From Thalassolituus sp006212115 (GTDB lineage: Bacteria > Pseudomonadota > Gammaproteobacteria > Pseudomonadales > Oceanobacteraceae), in NCBI RefSeq assembly GCF_040372045.1, contig NZ_BAABWH010000004.1: 64,000 bases of DNA; one strand, 5' to 3'. Shown here one piece after another: positions 34,365 to 41,686 of the stretch; positions within the stretch are counted from its first letter, which is position 1, and the number at the start of each line of letters is the position of its first letter. Position numbers and translations under genes: made by a program. Below the pieces are notes generated by a model, which was given only the letters and a program-made list of their open reading frames with translations, did not search any database and was not told where the DNA came from.

Positions 34365-36308
34365 ATGCACCCAAGGCTGGAGCAACATATAAAGCAGCAT
34401 CTCGGCGAAGAGAGTGACTTACCCGAGAATTTTAACGCTCTGCTGCGCGACGTAAATCGCGCCTACGACCTGCTGGATCAGCAACGCGCGGACCTCATGG
34501 AAACACTTGAGCAAAGCGCGCGCACCATGCTGGAACGCAACGCGACCCTGACCCGAAATCTTGAGTCACAGCGCAAGTCCCAGCAGGAGTTAAGTCAGTC
34601 ATACGAAGTGCTGAACGCTACGTTGAATGCGTCAAACGAAGGTATTCTGGTGGTTGGCAACGACGATACAGTCGTTGCCTTTAACGATAGATACGTCGAT
34701 CTGATCCGCGCGTCCCGAGAAGAAATTCTCTCCAGAACCGGCACCGACCTGTTCCATTACTCCTGCACTCTGTTCAGTAACCCATCCCAGCTTTATGACC
34801 AGCTCGCCGCGATTCGTGAGCCGGGATCATCGGCGTTTGAAGAATATCGTTTTCACGATGGCACCATCATAGAGATCTACAGCCATCACCATGAGATCGC
34901 GGGTTTTATCTGGATGATCCGTGACATCACGGAAGTACGTGAGAAAGAAGACACCATTAGTTATCAGGCTTATCACGACAGCCTGACAGGCCTGCCGAAT
35001 CGAGTACATTTACAACAGAAATTATCTGAAGCTATCGACGAATCAACCGATACGCATAAACGCTTCGCGCTTTGCTATCTGGATCTGGATGGATTTAAGA
35101 CCATTAACGATAGCCTTGGCCACAGTACTGGCGATGAATTACTGATTGAAGTAGCGAAAAGGCTGCAGGACGTTATGCGACCAGAGGACACTCTGGCGCG
35201 CGTCGGTGGTGATGAGTTTATTGTGCTGATTAACCATGTCCAGAATCACGATCAGGTACTGGAAGCCGCCGAGCATTTACTCCTGCGATTGTGCGACCCT
35301 ATCCGTCTTGGCCGACGCGAGTTTGTTGTCGGCGCCTCTATGGGCATCGCCATCTACCCAACCGACGGCGAGGAAGCTGGCATCCTGATGCGTAATGCCG
35401 ATATTGCGATGTATCGTGCGAAAGCTAACGGTAAAAACTGCTATCACCTGTTCACGCCGTCGCTTGAGCGCATTGCCGTGCAACGGATGTCACTGGAGAC
35501 CAGCTTACGCAAAGCCCTTGAGAGCAACGCCTTAGAGCTTTATTACCAACCAAAGGTCTGTCTGCATGATATCCGTGAGGGCATGAGCACCGGGCACCTG
35601 CATAGTTTTGAAGCCCTGCTGCGCTGGCCTAAATCCAACGGCGAATTTGTATCACCAGAGAGCTTTATTCACATTGCTGAAGACGCAGGCATGATCGGTC
35701 GGATCGGCTTCTGGATTCTTGAGCAAGCATGTAAGCAAGCCAAGACCTGGTACCAACAGGGTTACCAAGCAAACATCAGCATTAACATTTCACCGCGCCA
35801 GTTCTTGATTCCTAATTTCCATCAGGAAATCGTACGCACCATTCATGAAATGGATATTCCGACGTCGCTGATTTCCATCGAGATCACCGAAAGCCTGCTG
35901 ATGCAGGACCTAACGCATGCGCGACATGTACTGGAATACTTCCGCGAGAACGGCCTGTTCATCTACCTCGATGATTTTGGTACTGGCTTCTCGTCACTCA
36001 ATTATCTGAAGAACTTACCGGTCGACGCGATTAAGATTGATCGCACTTTTGTGAAAGACCTGAGCACCAGCACCGCCGATCAGGCGATTGCAGCTTCGAT
36101 TATTTCACTCGGAAAAAACCTCGATATGCTGATTGTGGCAGAAGGAATTGAGAACGCAGAGCAGGCGGACTTTCTGATCCGTAATGGTTGCGACCTGGCC
36201 CAGGGCTACTACTATGGCCACCCCGTCAGTGCTGCTGATGCAGAGCAATTCCTGCATCCTGATGACCTGCTGCACTGCAATATTGCGCAGAAGCCGTCGG
36301 CCGAGTAA
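34365..36308 (+). CDS. PAS-GGDEF-EAL c-di-GMP protein
   Basis: A 647-residue cytoplasmic protein. An N-terminal coiled coil (~20-80), a PAS domain (~83-200, LNATLNASNEGILVVGNDDTVVAFNDRYVDLI), then GGDEF (~205-365) and EAL (~375-635). The cyclase loop is an intact GGDEF, with an RPED I-site five residues before it (RPEDTLARVGGDEF). The EAL domain has SFEALLRW, a conserved ISINISPRQF, ITESLL, DDFGTGFSS and VAEGIE, so it should be an active phosphodiesterase too. The net activity cannot be told from sequence. No membrane segment is present. Confidence 0.93.
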   Translation: MHPRLEQHIKQHLGEESDLPENFNALLRDVNRAYDLLDQQRADLMETLEQSARTMLERNATLTRNLESQRKSQQELSQSYEVLNATLNASNEGILVVGNDDTVVAFNDRYVDLIRASREEILSRTGTDLFHYSCTLFSNPSQLYDQLAAIREPGSSAFEEYRFHDGTIIEIYSHHHEIAGFIWMIRDITEVREKEDTISYQAYHDSLTGLPNRVHLQQKLSEAIDESTDTHKRFALCYLDLDGFKTINDSLGHSTGDELLIEVAKRLQDVMRPEDTLARVGGDEFIVLINHVQNHDQVLEAAEHLLLRLCDPIRLGRREFVVGASMGIAIYPTDGEEAGILMRNADIAMYRAKANGKNCYHLFTPSLERIAVQRMSLETSLRKALESNALELYYQPKVCLHDIREGMSTGHLHSFEALLRWPKSNGEFVSPESFIHIAEDAGMIGRIGFWILEQACKQAKTWYQQGYQANISINISPRQFLIPNFHQEIVRTIHEMDIPTSLISIEITESLLMQDLTHARHVLEYFRENGLFIYLDDFGTGFSSLNYLKNLPVDAIKIDRTFVKDLSTSTADQAIAASIISLGKNLDMLIVAEGIENAEQADFLIRNGCDLAQGYYYGHPVSAADAEQFLHPDDLLHCNIAQKPSAE

Positions 36309-36346
36309 ATTCTCCGGCCGAAAAGGCAAAAGCCGAGTAAATTCTC
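36300..36346. repeat. 15 bp direct repeat around the GGDEF-EAL stop codon
   Basis: GCCGAGTAAATTCTC occurs at 36300-36314, where it contains the TAA stop, and again at 36332-36346, 32 bp later. It looks like a small duplication of the gene end into the spacer. It leaves the coding frame unchanged. Confidence 0.75.
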
Positions 36347-36384
36347 AACACCGAATACAATTGTCGGACTAACCGGAGCCCGAA

Positions 36385-36852
36385 GTGGAATACCCCTCTT
36401 TTATTGCGATCGATGCCAGCTCATACGAAGACACTGCTCATCCCGTTGCTATTGCCTGGTCACTCGCTGACGGCACAGTAAAAACGACACTAGTGCAGCC
36501 AGACGACGATTGGGATGACTGGGATTTTGCCCTAGAAGATCTTCATGGTATTTCACAAGACACCCTCTATCAGATGGGCGAAACAGGATGGTCAGTCATT
36601 CGCGAACTCGAAGCAGACCTCGACCAGCCTTATCTTCTCGCCGACGACGCTGAACGCTGTGAACTGCTTCTGGAAAAACTCTATGAGGCATATGGTAAGG
36701 AGTCGTCGATCGAAATCAGCGCCTGTCAGGCCGAACCGGGACTGGACTCACTTGGCGATTGGTATGAAGACACCAACTTCTGGCATCAGCCCTGTGACGA
36801 ACGCATTCGCCTCTTGTTATTCAAGTGGAACGAATCTAACAATCAAAAATGA
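36385..36852 (+). CDS. Hypothetical protein, weak exonuclease (DnaQ-like) resemblance
   Basis: A 155-residue acidic protein with a GTG start behind CCGGAG. The opening strand SFIAIDASSYEDTAHPVAIAWSLADG, the spacing to LHGISQDTLYQMGETGWSVIRELEADLDQPYLLADDAERCELLLEKLY, and the closing helix resemble DEDD exonucleases of the DnaQ fold. However, the paired DxE is replaced by DAS, so catalysis is doubtful. No family is firmly recognised. It ends the plus-strand run and is convergent with hipA. Confidence 0.55.
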   Translation: MEYPSFIAIDASSYEDTAHPVAIAWSLADGTVKTTLVQPDDDWDDWDFALEDLHGISQDTLYQMGETGWSVIRELEADLDQPYLLADDAERCELLLEKLYEAYGKESSIEISACQAEPGLDSLGDWYEDTNFWHQPCDERIRLLLFKWNESNNQK

Positions 36853-36903
36853 TATCTTATAATCATAATTAAGATTTAAAACATCACAAACGATTACTAA
36901 AGA

Positions 36904-38214
36904 TCACGCAAATTCCCGAAAAGTTGCCTGTATTTTTCGGGCCCAACCTTCCGGCACTCCGGCCGCATTAGCAAAATCCGGCCAACGCCTTACGGCATTG
37001 CCTACCTCATCGATCAGCTCTTTGACTTCGCGTTCGCGCAAGTCAGCAGCCTTACCGCAATCAATAAGGTCATCAAGAGTGAACTGCTCGCGTTTTCCGT
37101 TAACTGACATCTGGTGAGTGGATGTCCAGGCACCATCGGGATTGTAGGCGTATGTGACATCGTAAGCTGGCGCCAGTAACCACTGCCCTGCGCGGTTCAT
37201 CAAAAAACCAATGTTCTTAGTATGATCGTCCTGATTACGAATCATCAGATTCAACAACATACGTTTAAATTGCTGCTCTTGAGCGGCACGCGCCTGCTCT
37301 CTCACAACCTGGCGGATAACCCGGAAACACTGCTCGTAAGAGTACCCACCAGCAATATTGAAATCATAGTGAGCCAATCCGCAGAGCGTTTGCATATGCA
37401 ACTTTTTACCGTCATCCGTGCGATCAAACCGCCGGGTGAGGAAGTGCGCACGACCGTTTTCTTCTAACAGCCGACTGGGCATCATCTCAATGCCAGCCTC
37501 AATAGCCATCAGATAACAGGCATACTCTATCCGGGTGAAGCCTTCAGGGTCGGCCAATTCCTTATCCCGATTTGCTGCTACCCCATCAAACTTAAGCAAG
37601 TAATGCTGAAATCCTGAATCCGTATCGCACTGTCCAGAACGCACCTCCCCCGTATGCTCATTCCAGGCAATTACCGCTTTTGCGCGGGCACCACCGGCTG
37701 AAGTGCCCACCGCAATAATCTGGTTTAACGCCAGCGAATCTTCCCGTCCTTCAATCATCTCTACCGCGAGGCCGCGCTTCTGATTCAGAGCTTTATTGGC
37801 CAACGACACCAACTCATCCAACTCAACCGGGTTAGCACTCATTGCCGCTTGCCGTGTGGCCGGAGCAAACTCCAACGCTCCCATGCCTCGCTGCCCCATA
37901 TACAGCAACCGCTCAACCGGGTTGAACGAACCAGGATCTCGCCCCTGAGCCACCAGCCACTGATCAATCAGCAAATTACCAAACTTGTCTGGTAATGCAT
38001 CTGCCAGCAAACCGGGTAGTCCCATGAAGGTCTCACGGTTCAACTGCGGAAAACTGAATCGTCCGGCGCGCAGCGGCATACTCAATGGCGAAAGTTGAAT
38101 GCCTGATCGAAGAAACTCGGGCGCATACTCGAATACGCCAAGCTGGCGCTGATTATCCCATTGCACAGCACCAATCGTGCGCCCCCACAATTGCACCTCG
38201 GCCAGACTGATCAT
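36904..38214 (-). CDS. hipA: HipA-like serine/threonine kinase toxin
   Basis: A 436-residue HipA family kinase. The N-terminal subdomain is typical (LRSGIQLSPLSMPLRAGRFSFPQLNRETFMGLPGLLADALPDKFGNLLI). Next come the Ser-containing loop VGTSAGGARAKAVIAW near 170-185, EYACYLMAIEAGIEMMPSRLL, FLTRRFDR, and the catalytic NQDDHTKNIGFL near 330-341. E. coli HipA phosphorylates glutamyl-tRNA synthetase and causes persistence. The order is antitoxin then toxin, overlapping by four bases (ATGA, 38211-38214), so the two are coupled. All key residues look intact. Confidence 0.9.
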   Translation of the reverse strand: MISLAEVQLWGRTIGAVQWDNQRQLGVFEYAPEFLRSGIQLSPLSMPLRAGRFSFPQLNRETFMGLPGLLADALPDKFGNLLIDQWLVAQGRDPGSFNPVERLLYMGQRGMGALEFAPATRQAAMSANPVELDELVSLANKALNQKRGLAVEMIEGREDSLALNQIIAVGTSAGGARAKAVIAWNEHTGEVRSGQCDTDSGFQHYLLKFDGVAANRDKELADPEGFTRIEYACYLMAIEAGIEMMPSRLLEENGRAHFLTRRFDRTDDGKKLHMQTLCGLAHYDFNIAGGYSYEQCFRVIRQVVREQARAAQEQQFKRMLLNLMIRNQDDHTKNIGFLMNRAGQWLLAPAYDVTYAYNPDGAWTSTHQMSVNGKREQFTLDDLIDCGKAADLREREVKELIDEVGNAVRRWPDFANAAGVPEGWARKIQATFREFA

Positions 38215-38594
38215 GCATCATCTCCCCACGACCAGGCTTGAGATTCATCCTCAGAGGCATCGTTCGAGGGGCGCGCGCGCTGGCGGCGTGGTGTGTCCTG
38301 ATAGATGCCAGCCCCGCTCTCTCGCAAGTTAGCCACTGGGCTGATATCACTGTCGTCCAGAAGCCCCTGCAACAGATGCGTCATACTTAAAGCCCGCAAC
38401 ACCGCAATCAAATTGAGTAGACTCAGGTTTCCTTCACCACTTTCAAAGCGACGCAAGGTCGCTACGCCTACTCCAGCAGTATCCGCCAGCGATTGCTGGG
38501 TGATATTGCGCTGCAAACGTTCGTTCTTCAGACGTTCAGCCAGTTGAGACAGGATTTGATGATCAGAGAGCGAATCAAGTTCATATGAGCTCAT
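38211..38594 (-). CDS. hipB: HipB-like XRE antitoxin
   Basis: A 127-residue protein. The XRE helix-turn-helix is at ~15-75: LAERLKNERLQRNITQQSLADTAGVGVATLRRFESGEGNLSLLNLIAVLRAL. A longer C-terminal segment (residues ~80-127, NLRESGAGIYQDTPRRQRARPSNDASEDESQAWSWGDDA) is Arg/Ser/Asp-rich and probably flexible. HipB-type proteins bind and neutralise HipA and repress their own operon. The ATG at 38592-38594 lies inside a palindrome, which supports autoregulation. Confidence 0.88.
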   Translation of the reverse strand: MSSYELDSLSDHQILSQLAERLKNERLQRNITQQSLADTAGVGVATLRRFESGEGNLSLLNLIAVLRALSMTHLLQGLLDDSDISPVANLRESGAGIYQDTPRRQRARPSNDASEDESQAWSWGDDA

Positions 38595-38640
38595 ATATGA
38601 ACCCCTAAGTAGAAATATAAACTTAGTTAATCATATATGA
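38591..38640. promoter_or_regulatory. Candidate HipB operators (two TCATATATGA palindromes)
   Basis: The perfect 10 bp palindrome TCATATATGA occurs at 38591-38600 and again at 38631-38640, exactly 40 bp apart, about four helical turns. The first covers the hipB start codon. A shorter TCATATGA lies at 38581-38588, just inside the gene. Evenly spaced palindromes at the front of a HipB-type gene are what is expected of an autoregulatory operator. Confidence 0.6.
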
Positions 38641-38738
38641 TTTTTAAAGTAAAAAGGATTTGTGCTATGCAAGCCGCCGCAATCCCAGTAGAGTACGCAT
38701 CTTTGATCTTCCCGTAATTCCAGCTCGAGAATCCCTGT

Positions 38739-39287
38739 ATGGCACTGAAAGCCACCATCTATAAGGCCGAACTGACAATCTCAGATATGGACCGCGATTA
38801 CTACGCAACACATACCCTGACGATTGCTCAGCATCCTTCTGAAACCATACTGCGTATGATGACGCGCATCGCTGTGTTCGCTCTCAACGCCCACGAACAG
38901 CTGGAATTCACTCGCGGCATCAGTACTGACGACGAGCCAGACCTTTGGCAACGCAGCTACAGTGACGAAATCGAACTCTGGATAGAGCTCGGACAGCCGG
39001 ATGAGAAACGTCTGCGCAAAGCCTGCAACAAAGCACAGGCAGTCAAACTGTACGGTTATCAGGGCAATGCGTTTGATGTCTGGTGGAAGCAGAACGCCAA
39101 CAAGGTGCACGCGTACCCTAAACTCAGTGTCATTAAGCTAGCCGATGACGCCTGCCTACAACTGGAGAGTCTCTGTAATCGCACCATGCGTCTGCAAGCG
39201 ACCATTCAGGATGGCACAATGTGGCTGGGCGACGACGAGCAATCGATCGAGTTCACACCAGAAACACTCTTCAGCGGAGATGCATAA
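38739..39287 (+). CDS. yaeQ: YaeQ family protein
   Basis: A 182-residue protein with the YaeQ pattern: MALKATIYKAELTISDMDRDYYATHTLTIAQHPSETILRMMTRIAVFALNAHEQLEFTRGISTDDEPDLWQRSYSDEIELWIELGQPDEKRLRKACNKA. Its fold is PD-(D/E)xK-like and its role is unknown; E. coli YaeQ has been linked to loss of RfaH suppression. The stop TAA shares one base with the ATG of the next gene (TAATG), so the two are translationally coupled. Confidence 0.92.
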   Translation: MALKATIYKAELTISDMDRDYYATHTLTIAQHPSETILRMMTRIAVFALNAHEQLEFTRGISTDDEPDLWQRSYSDEIELWIELGQPDEKRLRKACNKAQAVKLYGYQGNAFDVWWKQNANKVHAYPKLSVIKLADDACLQLESLCNRTMRLQATIQDGTMWLGDDEQSIEFTPETLFSGDA

Positions 39288-40684
39288 TGAGTACATTCCG
39301 CAGCTTACTGCACGACGCTAACATCCTTAAACGGCTGGATTCACTCGGTTACGCCGAGCCTACTCCGATTCAGGATGCGGCCATTCCACATATTCTGGAA
39401 GGCACTGACCTGATGGCAGCGGCACCCACCGGCACCGGTAAAACCGCCGCCTTTATGTTGCCCCTGCTGCAACTACTCAGTGAACACCCCCGCACAGAAG
39501 AGAACGGTTACCGCTACCCGCGGGTACTCATTATTGCGCCAACGCGAGAGCTTGCTCAGCAACTTGCTGCTAACTTCCGTGATTATGGACGTAATTGCGG
39601 TCATCGCTGCCTGTTACTTTGCGGCGGTCAGAATCCACGCTCGATTCAAGACAAAATGGCTGAAGGTGCAGACGCCGTGGTGGCGACGCCGGGTCGTTTG
39701 TACGAGCTGATTATTCGCAACCGCGTGAGCTTCGAATATCTCCAGTGTCTTGTCCTGGACGAAGCCGATCGTCTTCTTGATCTCGGCTTTGCTGAAGACC
39801 TACAGCGTATTGTGCAAAAGCTTCCCGATGTACGTCAGAACCTACTGTTCTCTGCCACATTTGATAATGCAGTACGCGAACTCGCCTCAGAACTGATGCC
39901 AGGCGCTATCGAACTCGGGCAGAAAGATGCCAACCGCACCAGTGAAAACGTGCGCCAATGGCTACACCCAGTCGATCACAGCGATAAAGGCAACGCCGTA
40001 GCGACATTACTGCAAGACAGTAAATGGAAGCAGGTTATGGTGTTCACCAAAACCAAAAAAGGCGCAGACGGGCTGACCGAACACCTGAAAGCAGAAGGCA
40101 TACAAGCCGAAGTGCTGCACGGTGATAAGAATCAGAATGAGCGGAACGATATCCTCGACGCGTTTCGCGAGCATCGCCTACGCGTGCTGGTTACGACCGA
40201 CGTCGCCTCACGCGGTATCGACATCGAACACTTACCGGCCGTCATTAACCACGACCTGCCTCCGGTAGCGCATGACTATATTCACCGTATTGGTCGAACC
40301 GGACGAGCCGGTGAAAAAGGTATCGCTATCTCACTGGTTGCTGCACACGAAGTGGATACCCTCACCGCCATCGAAACTCTTATTGGCCGCGCACTGCGTC
40401 GCGAAGACCTGATTGGCCACGTACCTAATCATAGCGTCCCTGTCACCGGCCCCGGAAAACTGAGCCGCCGGAAACCATTAAAAACAAAAGCGGGCAATGA
40501 CAAAACGGCTAAAGGGAAATCACCGAACAATACTCAAAACGAGCAGAATCAAGAGTTGGGCTCTGTTCCTCGTGCGAACAGAGCGAAAGAGAAACCCGCT
40601 GCAGCGCCAACCAAAGAACCTAAAGGTCGCGGAGGATCATTATTCTCTGGTCGTAAAAAAGTGACGAAGCGCTCGATAGACTAA
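39287..40684 (+). CDS. srmB: DEAD-box RNA helicase (SrmB-like)
   Basis: A 465-residue protein started at ATG 39287, overlapping the yaeQ stop; the open frame continues upstream but overlaps yaeQ. All DEAD-box motifs are in order: PTPIQ, APTGTGKT (~45-52), PTRELAQ, VATPGRL, DEAD (~155-158), SATF, TTDVASRGID and HRIGRTGR (~340). The C-terminal ~80 residues are Lys/Asn/Gln/Arg-rich, a typical RNA-binding tail. SrmB acts in 50S ribosome assembly; the name is by best resemblance and RhlE-type relatives are possible. Confidence 0.88.
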   Translation: MSTFRSLLHDANILKRLDSLGYAEPTPIQDAAIPHILEGTDLMAAAPTGTGKTAAFMLPLLQLLSEHPRTEENGYRYPRVLIIAPTRELAQQLAANFRDYGRNCGHRCLLLCGGQNPRSIQDKMAEGADAVVATPGRLYELIIRNRVSFEYLQCLVLDEADRLLDLGFAEDLQRIVQKLPDVRQNLLFSATFDNAVRELASELMPGAIELGQKDANRTSENVRQWLHPVDHSDKGNAVATLLQDSKWKQVMVFTKTKKGADGLTEHLKAEGIQAEVLHGDKNQNERNDILDAFREHRLRVLVTTDVASRGIDIEHLPAVINHDLPPVAHDYIHRIGRTGRAGEKGIAISLVAAHEVDTLTAIETLIGRALRREDLIGHVPNHSVPVTGPGKLSRRKPLKTKAGNDKTAKGKSPNNTQNEQNQELGSVPRANRAKEKPAAAPTKEPKGRGGSLFSGRKKVTKRSID

Positions 40685-40706
40685 GACGCAAAAATATCGG
40701 GCGTAC

Positions 40707-41036
40707 TTACTTCGGCGGTAAACGCCCGACAAAATTATTGCAGCGTTGTAGCCAGCTCTGGAGTTCTTCTGGTTCGGCAATGACAGCACCATCAACAACG
40801 ACAATACCGGTCAGTGGTCGGCCGGTAAAATCCATCTCACGAACGCCCTCTTCCTCCAAAGCTGCCTGATAATCGTCTGGCCCGACGCGCGCCATCAGCT
40901 CATCACCGAGGACACAGCACAACATGTGGCCGTTTAACATAATGCAGAGCCCACCGAACATTTTCTTCTCGTCCCAGTGGCCGTAGTGGCAAACAACCGC
41001 ACGAACCCGTTCAGCCAACTCTGCATCGAACGCCAT
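40707..41036 (-). CDS. TfoX N-terminal domain protein
   Basis: A 109-residue protein that consists of a TfoX N-terminal domain only: LAERVRAVVCHYGHWDEKKMFGGLCIMLNGHMLCCVLGDELMARVGPDDYQAAL...FTGRPLTGIVVVDGAVIAEPEELQSWLQRC. The KKMFGG and RPLTG segments are hallmarks. The C-terminal TfoX domain that goes with competence control is missing, so its role is unknown. It follows the FKBP gene by 12 bp on the same strand, with an AAAGGGA site in front of the ATG. Confidence 0.85.
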   Translation of the reverse strand: MAFDAELAERVRAVVCHYGHWDEKKMFGGLCIMLNGHMLCCVLGDELMARVGPDDYQAALEEEGVREMDFTGRPLTGIVVVDGAVIAEPEELQSWLQRCNNFVGRLPPK

Positions 41037-41048
41037 ACATCAATCCCT

Positions 41049-41525
41049 TTATTGGATGTCCAGTAACTCGACTTCAAATACCAGTAAAGAACCACCGGGA
41101 ATTGAACCCACTCGCTGGTTACCGTACGCCAGGCGTGCCGGAATAAAGAACTTATACTTTGCGCCTTTGGTCATCAGCTGCACGCCTTCCGTCCAACCCG
41201 GAATAACGCGATTCAATGGGAAAGAAATCGGCTCGCCACGCTTCACCGAGCTATCGAATACCGAGCCATTCAACAGCGTGCCGTGATAGTGAACCAGCAC
41301 AGTATCGGTAGCAGCAGGATGCGCGTCACCCTCGCCTTCAGTGAGGACTTCATACTGCAAGCCACTCGCGGTTTGAGTCACCTCATCGCGCTTTGCGTTA
41401 TCTGCAAGAAAGTCGTCGCCCTCTGCAACCATTGCTTTCGCATCTTTACTAAACACGCCCGCACGCATCAGCCCGTAAACAACCAGCGCAACGATAGCGA
41501 TTACCAGAATAATATTGAAAGTCAT
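41049..41525 (-). CDS. FKBP-type peptidyl-prolyl isomerase, membrane-anchored
   Basis: A 158-residue protein. The N-terminus (IILVIAIVALVVYGLMRAGVF) is a signal anchor. The FKBP domain follows, ~45-158: SGLQYEVLTEGEGDAHPAATDTVLVHYHGTLLNGSVFDSSVKRGEPISFPLNRVIPGWTEGVQLMTKGAKYKFFIPARLAYGNQRVGSIPGGSLLVFEVELLDI. The hallmark VHYxGxLxxGxxFDSS and GxPxxFxLxxVIxGWxEG are intact, so it should be active on the outer side of the inner membrane as a FklB/FkpA-like folding helper. It starts behind AAGGAGC. Confidence 0.92.
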   Translation of the reverse strand: MTFNIILVIAIVALVVYGLMRAGVFSKDAKAMVAEGDDFLADNAKRDEVTQTASGLQYEVLTEGEGDAHPAATDTVLVHYHGTLLNGSVFDSSVKRGEPISFPLNRVIPGWTEGVQLMTKGAKYKFFIPARLAYGNQRVGSIPGGSLLVFEVELLDIQ

Positions 41526-41686
41526 GTCAGCTCCTTAATCTGTGATCGCATTATGCCGGTTAATCGGCGTAATTACAGGTGAAACACTCCGTTTAGCCAA
41601 ACCATGCCAATGCAATTGAACCTGACCCGCCATCGCGTACCTAAATAGGGCAACTCTGAATAATGATGATTATAGAGAGAACCCAG

